Shown: in pieces, positions 34,420 through 42,333 of the stretch
Layout: each line of letters begins with the position of its first letter
Numbering within the stretch: position 1 is the first letter of the stretch
Source: Ignavibacteria bacterium
GTDB taxonomy: Bacteria; Bacteroidota; Ignavibacteria; Kapaibacteriales; Kapaibacteriaceae
DNA length: 64,000 bases
Assembly (NCBI GenBank): GCA_015709655.1
Contig: CP054181.1
Location: 1,484,207 to 1,548,206, forward strand
Reading direction: 5' to 3'
Translations under genes and position numbers: made by a program
Notes under the pieces: model-generated
What the model was told of the DNA's origin: nothing
Database searches by the model: none
The model's input: only the letters and a program-made list of their open reading frames with translations

Positions 34420-35223
34420 CTATTGCATCGCACGATCAATTCTTCGGTGGGCGTAGGAAACCATGGCAAACAAATCCAGAGCATCTTCCTCTGACATCTG
34501 CCAAACGATCTGTGGAGCGTGTGCAGTCGGATTCCGGAAGGTACCGAACATACCTTTGAGGAGATTCATGAATCCTTTCTGTTCGCCTACATCGGTCTCG
34601 GAGACAAGATTGTTGATCCGAAGTAGGGGAGAGGTTCCTCCGAACACAGCGTCAATGAGAGACGCTCCGTCGCCCGTCGCTACACTTCGTACTCGAATCT
34701 TCTCCGCAACACTCTTGGTTGCCTCCAGAACAGCGTGGAAATGATTGTTGTGGTTCAGGAGAACACTACAATACCTGATTGCATCTTGGTGTGTACCTCT
34801 GGCTTCAAGCTTGGTCCGTAGTCTCTCAACCCTTTCTTCAGCCTCGGTCAAAGTCTTGGCAGCAACACCCCTACCGAACTGACCGTCTTCGCGAAATTTC
34901 AATCCGTGGAAAGCAAGAATCTGGTTCAGCTTTTCACGACGTTCCTCGAACAGTTCCTTCTTTCCCACGTACCGGGCAGGTGCCATTCCCTTGCTAATGA
35001 AACTGAGAACACAGTTTCCTTTCTGATCCCGGTATTGCATGCCTACAAGAGCATTGTAGAGCCACTTCCATTTCGTCATCGTAGGATTAGGGTCTGGAAT
35101 ATGTGTGTCTTGGAGAAGGTGCCCGATTTCGCTACCAGAAAGCCCTTCTGAAGTATCGGCAATGATCTTGCAGATGGATTCCAGTTCGGCTGCCGTAAAG
35201 GCATGGGTATCGTTGTTGCTCAT
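34420..35223 (-). CDS. TIGR02391 (Ymh-like) family protein with HEPN motif
   Basis: 267 residues from the ATG at 35223 (a longer frame exists but reads as an unlikely leader). The C-terminal domain is the TIGR02391 family: LVSETDVGEQKGFMNLLKGMFGTFRNPTAHAP, in which Arg-Asn-Pro-Thr-Ala-His is an Rx4-6H HEPN motif, followed by ALDLFAMVSYAHRRIDRA. The N-terminal region looks like a winged-helix domain (SGSEIGHLLQDT). This family is frequent in restriction and defence loci. It is separated by 101 bases from the AbiTii gene upstream. Confidence 0.75.
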   Translation of the reverse strand: MSNNDTHAFTAAELESICKIIADTSEGLSGSEIGHLLQDTHIPDPNPTMTKWKWLYNALVGMQYRDQKGNCVLSFISKGMAPARYVGKKELFEERREKLNQILAFHGLKFREDGQFGRGVAAKTLTEAEERVERLRTKLEARGTHQDAIRYCSVLLNHNNHFHAVLEATKSVAEKIRVRSVATGDGASLIDAVFGGTSPLLRINNLVSETDVGEQKGFMNLLKGMFGTFRNPTAHAPQIVWQMSEEDALDLFAMVSYAHRRIDRAMQ

Positions 35224-35324
35224 AGGTGGGTACGGGTTAGGATGACATGAGTAAGACGGTATCAGCCGGAAGCTTGCCGCGAAAGGAATAACAAAGAGCG
35301 ATTCCAATCGCACCAGTATCCAAC

Positions 35325-36212
35325 TCAACCAAGGCCGTAGTATTTAGCGATCAAGGATGCTAGAAGCGATCCTGCCGTGTTCGCAGCAATACTCCACGTA
35401 CCACTGGCCGATAACATCAGCATCCTGCCGATCCAACCTTGAACGCGAGGTCCTAACTCCGTTGATGCTTGCGGTGAAGGTGGGTCAGCTTGGATGGCTA
35501 CGCGTAGGTTTTCAATATCGTGCTCACTGACATTCTGCTCTCGAAGGCAAGTGGCCAACGCATCGAAACGTTGGACATTCAATGTATTCGTTTGGCTGAT
35601 CGTGCCATGGTTTGTACCGAACACGCCCTGTGCATTTTGGATATGGTAGTTGTTTGTAACCGGAGCTTGTAGTTCGGGGTATGGTTCTGTCTTCATGTGC
35701 GTATTCCTTTCGACATCAAGAGCCCAGCTAAGTACACGGGAGCGCAACTGTTCCAGTAGATGCTTGATCTGGAGTGAGCGAATCATTCGCGCGAGACGTA
35801 CTGGCTCGCCAGCGACATACATGCCTTCTCTTCGTAGTACGCGATTTACCTCATCCGGAACTGGGAAAACTAGGTCTTGATCCTTGTTGCTACTTTCAGA
35901 CAATGCAATTGCCGAAGTGGATACGTTAACTGATCTCAAACTGTGATTGAAGTTGGGATCGTCGAAGGTCAATACCGCTGGAGCCCAACCGAAAGGGCTA
36001 TTATCACCAACAAGTTCAGCATAGACTCTACGATATTCGGGAAGATCGGATACATCGAATCCATCGGGATAACCCTTCAACTCGTATGAAATCCACATGT
36101 TGCTTTCTTCGGTCTTAAGCCCCATTGCTAGGGTCCAAGCCATCCTGAGAAGCTCAGGGAGTGGCGTGGTATCTGAAGTTGCTGCTTCCACCAATCGTTG
36201 GATTTTACTCAT
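35325..36212 (-). CDS. AbiTii domain protein, copy 2
   Basis: 295 residues. The N-terminal ~110 residues match AbiTii (LVEAATSDTTPLPELLRMAW...MWISYELKGYPDG...PEYRRVYAELVGD). A middle motif, NYHIQNAQGVFGTNHGTISQTN, and a C-terminal helical domain ending ASGTWSIAANTAGSLLASLI follow. It is a paralogue of the gene at 36282–37166, about half identical by eye over the full length. AbiTii is an abortive-infection-linked domain; its mode of action is not known to me. It follows copy 1 after 69 bases. Confidence 0.82.
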   Translation of the reverse strand: MSKIQRLVEAATSDTTPLPELLRMAWTLAMGLKTEESNMWISYELKGYPDGFDVSDLPEYRRVYAELVGDNSPFGWAPAVLTFDDPNFNHSLRSVNVSTSAIALSESSNKDQDLVFPVPDEVNRVLRREGMYVAGEPVRLARMIRSLQIKHLLEQLRSRVLSWALDVERNTHMKTEPYPELQAPVTNNYHIQNAQGVFGTNHGTISQTNTLNVQRFDALATCLREQNVSEHDIENLRVAIQADPPSPQASTELGPRVQGWIGRMLMLSASGTWSIAANTAGSLLASLIAKYYGLG

Positions 36213-36281
36213 GAGGATTGTACCCCTTCATACCGAACTCTTCCATGCCATTTTTTTGGAATCGAAAATTTTAGCTGCCAC

Positions 36282-37166
36282 TTACGGACGAGTCATATGC
36301 TGCATTATCAGAGATGCTAGTAGTGACCCGACAGCATTCGTTGCCACGTTCCACGTACCTTCAGCAGCGTACTTGACCATTCGATCAATCCAACCCAGCA
36401 CTTGCGGTCCTAAATCGGTTGATGCAGATTGAAGAGGTGGGTCGGATTGGATAGCTTCTCGAAGATTTTCAATTTCATCCTCAGGGACGTCGTACTCTCG
36501 GAGAGAAGTAGCCAAGGTATTGAAGCGTTGCGAACTCAAGGTGTTCGTTTGATTAATCGTACCGTAATTTGTACCAAAGATACCTTGCGCCTGTTGTATA
36601 TGGTAGTGATGGTTGGTGGCTGGAGAGGGGTGATCAGTAGGTGCCATAGTTTGCTTCGCAATACGTTTTTCAACATCAACAGACCAAGCAAGTACCCTTA
36701 CACGTATCTGCTCAAGAAGCGCAGGCATATGCCTTGATGAGAATCTCCGAGCCAAGTTGACAGGTAACGACGTTCCGAAATCGCCTTTGCGCCTAGCTTG
36801 CCCCGGAATTGGGAATATGAGGTCCATGTTTTTGATGCTCAAATCCTGAAGATGAATTACGGACGTTGGGAGACATAATAAGGCCGGTTGTTCACGCAAA
36901 CCGTTGATCAAAGAGGTTGGCGAAATTGGTTTCCAGCCCCACTTGTCACTCCCTTCAACAAGTTCAACATAAACGATTCGGTATGGCGGATAGTCAGGAG
37001 CCGTAAGTTCAGATGGATACCCACGAAATTCGTACTCAATCCATTGGTCTTCCAAGTTCGAGCGAGATGCAATAACCCATGCTTTTCGAAGCAACTCTGG
37101 CAGTAAGATGGAATCTGATGTTGCAGCATCCTGAAGGTCGTGTATCTGACGTATCGTAGCGTCCAT
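36282..37166 (-). CDS. AbiTii domain protein, copy 1
   Basis: 294 residues from the ATG at 37166, chosen because it aligns with the start of copy 2; a start 45 bases upstream is possible. N-terminal AbiTii (LQDAATSDSILLPELLRKAW...WIEYEFRGYPSE), the same central HYHIQQAQGIFGTNYGTINQTN motif, and the same C-terminal tail (AEGTWNVATNAVGSLLASLI). The tandem pair is a clear gene duplication with divergence. Confidence 0.82.
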   Translation of the reverse strand: MDATIRQIHDLQDAATSDSILLPELLRKAWVIASRSNLEDQWIEYEFRGYPSELTAPDYPPYRIVYVELVEGSDKWGWKPISPTSLINGLREQPALLCLPTSVIHLQDLSIKNMDLIFPIPGQARRKGDFGTSLPVNLARRFSSRHMPALLEQIRVRVLAWSVDVEKRIAKQTMAPTDHPSPATNHHYHIQQAQGIFGTNYGTINQTNTLSSQRFNTLATSLREYDVPEDEIENLREAIQSDPPLQSASTDLGPQVLGWIDRMVKYAAEGTWNVATNAVGSLLASLIMQHMTRP

Positions 37167-37279
37167 GGGGCTTCCGATTGTGTGTGTTCTACCAATTGCA
37201 ACTTCGCACACCTTACTGGAGCAGATTCAGAGTTGGTATATCCGTTGACAACATCACCTTCTCGTGCTCAGATCAGTAC

Positions 37280-37846
37280 CTACTCGACCTCTTGTTCTGG
37301 TTTGATCCGTGAGCGGTCGAAACCTTGCTGAAATTCTTCGAGAAGGCCCTTTGAAATTGTGACTTCGTGTTGATTACCATCAGAAAACCCAGCCCAGACA
37401 TACACCTTCTTTGGACGTAATTCCAATGTTTCCATCTGATCGCCAAACCATTGATTCCCTCGGGTGTTGACGTACCAAGTGGCATCTTCTCCAGAAGAAA
37501 GAACACAGGGTAGAGGGGACTGCTGAACCTCACGGTCAGGGTCAATCTTCTGCCAATGCAAGACTTTGCTACGTCTGGGTTCAAAACGCCAACCAACGCT
37601 TGTGACCTTGACCACTCGATCGCCTGTATTCACGATGTGGATTCTAATAAACCTTGAAGTTCCGGGTAAGAGATGGGCGACATCAGCCCACAACTTCCCT
37701 CGGAACTTGGTGGCACGTCTCGTTAACCAAAGGCTGTAGCCAACCGCGGCGAGTGTGCCGAAGGCAGCAACTACCGTTCCTATTACGTTCACCACGGACC
37801 AACAGTCCCGCGATAACCCAAAGATGTATGGGTCTGGTTGTTCCAT
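37280..37846 (-). CDS. Small membrane-anchored protein of unknown function
   Basis: 188 residues with one membrane segment (WSVVNVIGTVVAAFGTLAAVGYSLWL, about residues 16–41) and a strand-rich remainder (RFIRIHIVNTGDRVVKVTSVGWRFEPR). The layout matches the other membrane-anchored proteins of this cluster. It starts 20 bases after the OLD nuclease gene and probably belongs to the same unit. No family recognised. Confidence 0.65.
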   Translation of the reverse strand: MEQPDPYIFGLSRDCWSVVNVIGTVVAAFGTLAAVGYSLWLTRRATKFRGKLWADVAHLLPGTSRFIRIHIVNTGDRVVKVTSVGWRFEPRRSKVLHWQKIDPDREVQQSPLPCVLSSGEDATWYVNTRGNQWFGDQMETLELRPKKVYVWAGFSDGNQHEVTISKGLLEEFQQGFDRSRIKPEQEVE

Positions 37847-37866
37847 GCGTGAGACTACAAGGACGT

Positions 37867-39825
37867 TTAGAGTACTTCGCCAATCCGTTGGAAGAGCTTC
37901 TCAAAGGAAGCGAGTGTCTCCGGTCCTATGGCGTCGATCGTGAGCAACGGCAGTGTAGCTTGTGCCACTCGGTAATGGTTGAATCCGCCATCCTTTAAGA
38001 GAACGATCTTCTTGTCCTTGAGCCACCGATTGATCCGCTCAACAATTCGGGGATGCTCTCCCAATTCTTCCAAGGTCAGGGTGTTGCCGCCAAGCTTATC
38101 GGCATACGTGTTGTTGAAGGCTTGTATGTAGATAGACGTTGGAAGTAGGTCTTCCACATCAGCTTCTTGCGAAGTTGGTTCACAGAACATGGAAAAATCA
38201 AGAACGCGTTTCCGTTCAATCAGTTTCTGCCGAACGAGGTCCTCAAGTTTCTGAGGTGGGGTAGCCGCACGATCATGAAGCACAACGAGCTTCAACTTGT
38301 TCGACCCAAGAAGGGCTACGAACGTGGCAAGTTTATCGAGTCCACCGACAGGTACGAGAATAGCATCACCAAGGCCCTGTTTATTACTTGCTTCGAGAAG
38401 GGTATTAAGGTGGTTCAAAATGATCAAGTCGGCCGGACCTTCAACAAGAACATTCTTCTTTGCGATAAACAGGTTCTGAGCGATGGAGTATCCCAAAGCT
38501 GCCTGCAAAGGGAAGATGCTCTCATCGGAAGAACCCGCTAGTTCCTTGCTAACCACCGTTCCATCTTTGACACGATCCTCTACCACACGTACTTCATCAA
38601 GCCGTGAAGAATCTACCATGAAAGGGGAGTGCGTTGTATAGATGATCTGGTGTTCGGTTGATAGCTCACGGATGTAGGCCAGAAAATCCGCCTGAGCCAA
38701 GGCATGAAGGTTCAGCCCCGGTTCATCGAGTAGGAGCATCAGAGACTTCGTTGTTCCTGCCCTTGACTGAATGGAGTCGAACCACACCAAAAAGCTGAAG
38801 AACCATATGAAACCCTTGCTCCGCTGACTGAAGGGTACCGTTACGCCATGCCGACGACTTTTGATCCGAATGTAGAGATTCATGCCAGTGTTGTACGGTG
38901 CCGAGTCCTTTGCGTCAGCCTTCACATCAAACTCTACATCCAACTCTTGGTTCTGTCTCCAGAACTCGAAAATCTTCCGTGTGATACTCAGACCAATCGC
39001 TTCAAGTTTGGCCTTGGCAGTCTCATAACCTTCTTCGCCCATCAATTCGTGAAGAGTCGTACCTGCAAGTTCAAGCAATCCTTGAGCTGTCCGATCGGCA
39101 TCGGTGAGTTTCTTCTCAGACTGACGTTGGAGCAGAGACGGCAAGTTGATCTTACCCTCAAGGAGATTGTAGTCATCGAAATACAGGAACTTCGGCAGTG
39201 CAGGAGAGATGTATGCACTCCAGATGTATCCTTCGACTAGTCCCCATCCCGAGCCCTTAATAGCACGCTGCTGCCACTGCGATGCAAATACAGTCAGTGT
39301 ACAGTCTGCTGCAAGATTCAAACCCTCGATCTCAGCTACGACATCCTCAAGGGAGGTTGCTCCCTCGAATACTTCGTCCTTGTGTTCCAGATCACCGAGT
39401 GAACCATGTAGAGCACTGAGAACAGAGGCCGAGTCGATTCTGAACCCAATTTTGCTTTTGTTGTCAATTGTTGTCATCCACGTGAATGTGGTGCCACTGA
39501 GAACAACATCAGAACCGGCGAACACCTCCGAATTAATTTTCGTTGCTAGTTCTTCTTCGATACGGAAGGTCAACCGTACGACTTGTTGAGGGTTCCCGGC
39601 TTCATGCTGAGGACGATAGCGTACGAGGTCCTTACGAGGATAATCCGCAACGTAGTCGAATTGGGCGGAGTCAAGAGGTAAAGCTTTGTGTAGAGCTTCA
39701 AGGAAGGCAGTCTTTCCGGACTCATTCTTACCAACGAGTACAGTAACCTCGCCCCCAATTGGCACAGGGGTTGAATCCTCTATGGACTTATACTTCGAAA
39801 CCTGCGCTTCGATCAGTGTTATCAT
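37867..39825 (-). CDS. OLD-family ATPase/TOPRIM nuclease
   Basis: 652 residues. An ABC-type ATPase with Walker A VGKNESGKT (residues 31–39), Walker B LMLLLDEPGLNLH (about 362–374) and TTHSPF (397–402) is followed by a TOPRIM region: NVLVEGPADLIIL (458–470) and VVLHDRAAT around 514, then DVEDLLP. The TOPRIM Asp pair is altered, with only one Asp in LVVLHDRA, so metal chemistry may differ. OLD nucleases defend against phages alone or with a helicase (as GajA/GajB); no UvrD-type helicase is next to it here. It is the first gene of the long minus-strand defence run. Confidence 0.88.
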   Translation of the reverse strand: MITLIEAQVSKYKSIEDSTPVPIGGEVTVLVGKNESGKTAFLEALHKALPLDSAQFDYVADYPRKDLVRYRPQHEAGNPQQVVRLTFRIEEELATKINSEVFAGSDVVLSGTTFTWMTTIDNKSKIGFRIDSASVLSALHGSLGDLEHKDEVFEGATSLEDVVAEIEGLNLAADCTLTVFASQWQQRAIKGSGWGLVEGYIWSAYISPALPKFLYFDDYNLLEGKINLPSLLQRQSEKKLTDADRTAQGLLELAGTTLHELMGEEGYETAKAKLEAIGLSITRKIFEFWRQNQELDVEFDVKADAKDSAPYNTGMNLYIRIKSRRHGVTVPFSQRSKGFIWFFSFLVWFDSIQSRAGTTKSLMLLLDEPGLNLHALAQADFLAYIRELSTEHQIIYTTHSPFMVDSSRLDEVRVVEDRVKDGTVVSKELAGSSDESIFPLQAALGYSIAQNLFIAKKNVLVEGPADLIILNHLNTLLEASNKQGLGDAILVPVGGLDKLATFVALLGSNKLKLVVLHDRAATPPQKLEDLVRQKLIERKRVLDFSMFCEPTSQEADVEDLLPTSIYIQAFNNTYADKLGGNTLTLEELGEHPRIVERINRWLKDKKIVLLKDGGFNHYRVAQATLPLLTIDAIGPETLASFEKLFQRIGEVL

Positions 39826-39907
39826 GATCTCCCTACCTGTTCGGTTCTATATGTCGTTTGGAATATCAACAAGTTAGCTATTGAACTACTTACGCTCAGA
39901 TTCAATA

Positions 39908-40282
39908 CTATGGCTGGACAGTCAGACTTTCTCGTAAGAGCTTCAGCCGTACGATAGCATCATCCAGAATCTGGGTTGTACTACCTTTCCCATCAACTGG
40001 CGCAAACATCTCCCCCTTCCCGGTCACCAACCAATGAAGGTTCACGTCGTAGGCGGTGGCAAGCTTCACTAGGGTCTCGACGAGTAGTCCACGTTCGCCC
40101 TTCATGGTCCTCGATGCCCAGTCGTTGGACCGGCCCATCGCTGCCGCGAAGTCGGTCTGCCGGACACCTTTCGTCTCCAGCAGTGCCAGCAGCCGGTCAA
40201 GTACGTCCGGAGGTATGCCCTCGGTCTTCTGCGGTTCTACTTTCCCTTTCGTAGAAGCAGATTTCGTCTTTGTCGATTTCAT
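39908..40282 (-). CDS. XRE (Cro/cI-type) helix-turn-helix regulator
   Basis: 124 residues with a Lys-rich N-terminus and a Cro/cI fold: LLALLETKGVRQTDFAAAMGRSNDWASRTMKGERGLLVETLVKLATAYDVNLHWLVTGKG. Such proteins repress their own and neighbouring promoters. It diverges from the 102-residue plus-strand gene across a 77-base region with two nested inverted repeats, and sits upstream of the OLD-led defence run, which it may control. Confidence 0.85.
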   Translation of the reverse strand: MKSTKTKSASTKGKVEPQKTEGIPPDVLDRLLALLETKGVRQTDFAAAMGRSNDWASRTMKGERGLLVETLVKLATAYDVNLHWLVTGKGEMFAPVDGKGSTTQILDDAIVRLKLLRESLTVQP

Positions 40283-40306
40283 TAAAATTTTGCGATGTTT
40301 GCAACT

Positions 40307-40375
40307 CTTGGTTCCTGCTTTCGTAGGTGGCTGGTACGACAGATAAAGAGCTACCAGCGATGAACAGGAACCAAG
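40307..40375. promoter_or_regulatory. Nested inverted repeats between divergent genes (operator)
   Basis: CTTGGTTCCTG (40307–40317) and its exact complement CAGGAACCAAG (40365–40375) enclose a second pair, GCTGGTA (40330–40336) and TACCAGC (40352–40358). The outer right half lies inside the first codons of the 40360 gene. This two-step symmetry beside the XRE gene looks like a repressor operator. Confidence 0.6.
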
Positions 40376-40668
40376 CAGGAATTATCCGACAACTTAAGGA
40401 CAACTCGGTGCACGACCATCAGGCGACGTTCAGGGACCTGTGTCGCCTCATGGACGACACGGAGTTCAACCGCCCTCCATACAGAGGAATACTCGGGAAG
40501 GTAGCCGAAGAACTTGGTCTTCGTGGGGGCCGTAGATCGGTCTACAAGTCGATCCGGATTTCGAGAACAATCGAGGTCATGGTCAAGGTCGCCGAACATA
40601 TTCGGGAGGCGGAGGCTGAGCGAGAGAAGTCTCTGGACGTATACGCACGTATGAGCAAGGGCCGATAG
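40360..40668 (+). CDS. Small charged protein, unknown function
   Basis: 102 residues from the ATG at 40360 (a GTG at 40327 would add 11). Mostly helical and charged: MNRNQAGIIRQLKDNSVHDHQATFRDLCRLMDDTEF and a helix KVAEELGLRGGRRSVYKSIRISR that could be a helix-turn-helix. The divergent XRE gene and shared operator suggest a regulatory pair. I recognise no family. Confidence 0.6.
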   Translation: MNRNQAGIIRQLKDNSVHDHQATFRDLCRLMDDTEFNRPPYRGILGKVAEELGLRGGRRSVYKSIRISRTIEVMVKVAEHIREAEAEREKSLDVYARMSKGR

Positions 40669-40776
40669 ACAAGCATGTCACTGTACCGGGACGGCGTTCC
40701 CGATCAGGAAAAAATCCACGTACGAACCCGATACACAATCGCTTCGAACAACCTATCAATAACCCAAGGAGGAACC

Positions 40777-41274
40777 GTGAGCAAGGAGACGCAACAGCAA
40801 ACCAAGAAGCCGATCTACAAGAAGTGGTGGCTCTGGGTCGGTGTCATCGTAGTCGTTGGCATCATCGGCAGTCAGACAGGGAAGAAGGGTGGTAATGCTC
40901 CTGTAGCCGAAGGAGAAGCAACCTCATCGGCATCTCCCTCGTCACAGCCTGCCGAGAAACCAGCGGAACCCAAGGCGATCGAGGTCACGGCCAAGGACTA
41001 CTATGACGCCTACGAGTCGAACGAGGTCACGGCCGATGCCAAGTACAAGGGCAAGACCATCGCCGTCACAGGAGAAGTGGACGGGGTGAGCAAGACGTTC
41101 GGAACCGTGAGCGTGAACCTGAAAGCTGATGAGTACATCAAGCAGATCCGGTGCAAGCTCAAGACGGAGTCGGACGCAGCCAGTTTGACCAAGGGTCAGA
41201 CGGTAACCCTCGTCGGGGTCGGAGACGACAAGATGATGTTTCCCGAGGTCGAGGACTGTGTGGTGAGGAAATGA
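40777..41274 (+). CDS. Membrane-anchored OB-fold (tRNA_anti-like) protein
   Basis: 165 residues from the GTG at 40777, which has a strong AAGGAGG site five bases upstream. An N-terminal membrane segment (WWLWVGVIVVVGIIGSQTG), a Ser/Pro/Glu-rich linker, and a domain reading YYDAYESNEVTADAKYKGKTIAVTGEVDGVSK...VTLVGVGDDKMMFPEVEDCVV match the OB-fold tRNA_anti-like family. These are usually cell-surface or periplasmic and of unknown role. A hairpin follows its stop codon. Confidence 0.75.
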   Translation: MSKETQQQTKKPIYKKWWLWVGVIVVVGIIGSQTGKKGGNAPVAEGEATSSASPSSQPAEKPAEPKAIEVTAKDYYDAYESNEVTADAKYKGKTIAVTGEVDGVSKTFGTVSVNLKADEYIKQIRCKLKTESDAASLTKGQTVTLVGVGDDKMMFPEVEDCVVRK

Positions 41275-41282
41275 AGGTGTGG

Positions 41283-41305
41283 GGCCCCGGGACGAACCGG
41301 GGTCC
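41283..41305 (+). terminator. GC-rich hairpin after the OB-fold gene
   Basis: GGCCCCGG – GACGAA – CCGGGGTCC pairs as an eight-base stem just after the stop at 41274. There is no T run, so termination strength is uncertain. Confidence 0.4.
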
Positions 41306-41613
41306 ATCGCAGTATGTCATGGGTACTCGTGGTTACCTGTAGGAGTTGTTTCGTGCCATCTACCGGAGAAGAAACTCCCCATGGAGTGCTTTGTGAAACC
41401 GTAATACCGAACCATGAAAAGTTCATATACTAAAACAACGCGGACTGCGATGTTTGTCACCGGGGGTGGAAACGAAGTGTTCCGGTGAATGTGGTTCTCC
41501 CCACACGTTATCGCTTCGTACAGAGATAGTACAAGAAAGACTGGCTTGTGGAAGTAATTCTCCCGGCCAGCAGGTATTCACATCTATCCATTTTGTTGCT
41601 CGTAGGAGGTTCC
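41306..41613. other. Gene-free stretch upstream of the subtilase
   Basis: No credible gene. It has a seven-base inverted repeat TCACCGG (41457–41463) / CCGGTGA (41482–41488) and, right before the subtilase ATG, a clear ribosome site GTAGGAGG. The minus-strand frames here read as shadows. Confidence 0.4.
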
Positions 41614-41966
41614 ATGTCTCGTTTGATCGTGTTGATACTGTTCTCCATCCTGAGTTCTGCCTTGGTTCGTGCACAGGCCGTGCCCAGTCCCGGCAATCTC
41701 GTCCTCGCCACTCCTGACGGTACCGGGGGATATGAAAACAAAGACAGTCTATGTCTGGATACATCCGCCAATCCGAAAGAACTCTGTGCCAAGCGGTACT
41801 TCTCCGTCCTCTTTCGCACCGCACCGTTCCACGACAGTGCTGCCGCCGACGCTAACGGCAACTACGACATCACCGATGTTGATGACACACACAACGACTA
41901 TTTCCTCTGGAAACGCCTCGACAGTTTGACGGATGGACTCGTCATCCATACGACGACGACAGAGAC

Positions 41967-41969
41967 GTC
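41967..41969 (+). repeat. 3-bp target-site duplication, left (GTC)
   Basis: GTC here and GTC at 43240–43242 flank the insertion exactly, the duplication length typical of IS3-family elements. Confidence 0.8.
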
Positions 41970-42037
41970 TGGAGTGGTCCTGAAAAAGTGGACACTACGG
42001 GGAAGGTGTAATTTTCCAAAAATCTAAGGAAAGAGCA

Positions 42038-42328
42038 ATGAAACATCCACCTCGCATTTATGATGAAGCATTTAAACGTCGCGCCCTGGAGATGGTAGCT
42101 GCGGGACGTACGCTGGCCTCGGTGGCCCGTGAGCTTGGCATCGACGTCAAGCGACTATCGTACTGGAAGCGTACGCTTGGAGCTGCAGCAGCTGCCGGGC
42201 AGAAGACACCTGACGAGCTTGCCGCCGAAGTACGAGCCTTGCGTAAGCGCGCTGAGCGTGCAGAAATGGAACTGGCCATTTTAAAAAAAGCGATGTCGAT
42301 CTTTGCCGCTCCGCCGGGAAGGGACTGA
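42038..42328 (+). CDS. IS3-family transposase OrfA (DNA-binding)
   Basis: 96 residues with the helix-turn-helix FKRRALEMVAAGRTLASVARELGIDVKRLSYWKR and a leucine-zipper segment LAAEVRALRKRAERAEMELAILKKA, as in OrfA of IS3 elements. An A7 run followed by G (42283–42290), read TTA AAA AAA G in its frame, is a slippery site; a -1 shift there opens into orfB, so an OrfAB fusion can be made. Confidence 0.93.
   Translation: MKHPPRIYDEAFKRRALEMVAAGRTLASVARELGIDVKRLSYWKRTLGAAAAAGQKTPDELAAEVRALRKRAERAEMELAILKKAMSIFAAPPGRD
42283..42290 (+). promoter_or_regulatory. Likely programmed -1 frameshift site of the IS
   Basis: The heptamer A AAA AAA (then G) sits near the end of orfA. In the -1 frame the codons run open from here into the orfB start region, so ribosomes slipping here would make the full transposase. 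This is the standard IS3 arrangement. Confidence 0.75.
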
Positions 42329-42333
42329 AATAC

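Noticed and set aside
37867-39825. OLD nuclease as a Gabija (GajA/GajB) system
   Set aside because: No UvrD-like helicase gene lies on either side; neighbours are a membrane protein and an XRE regulator.
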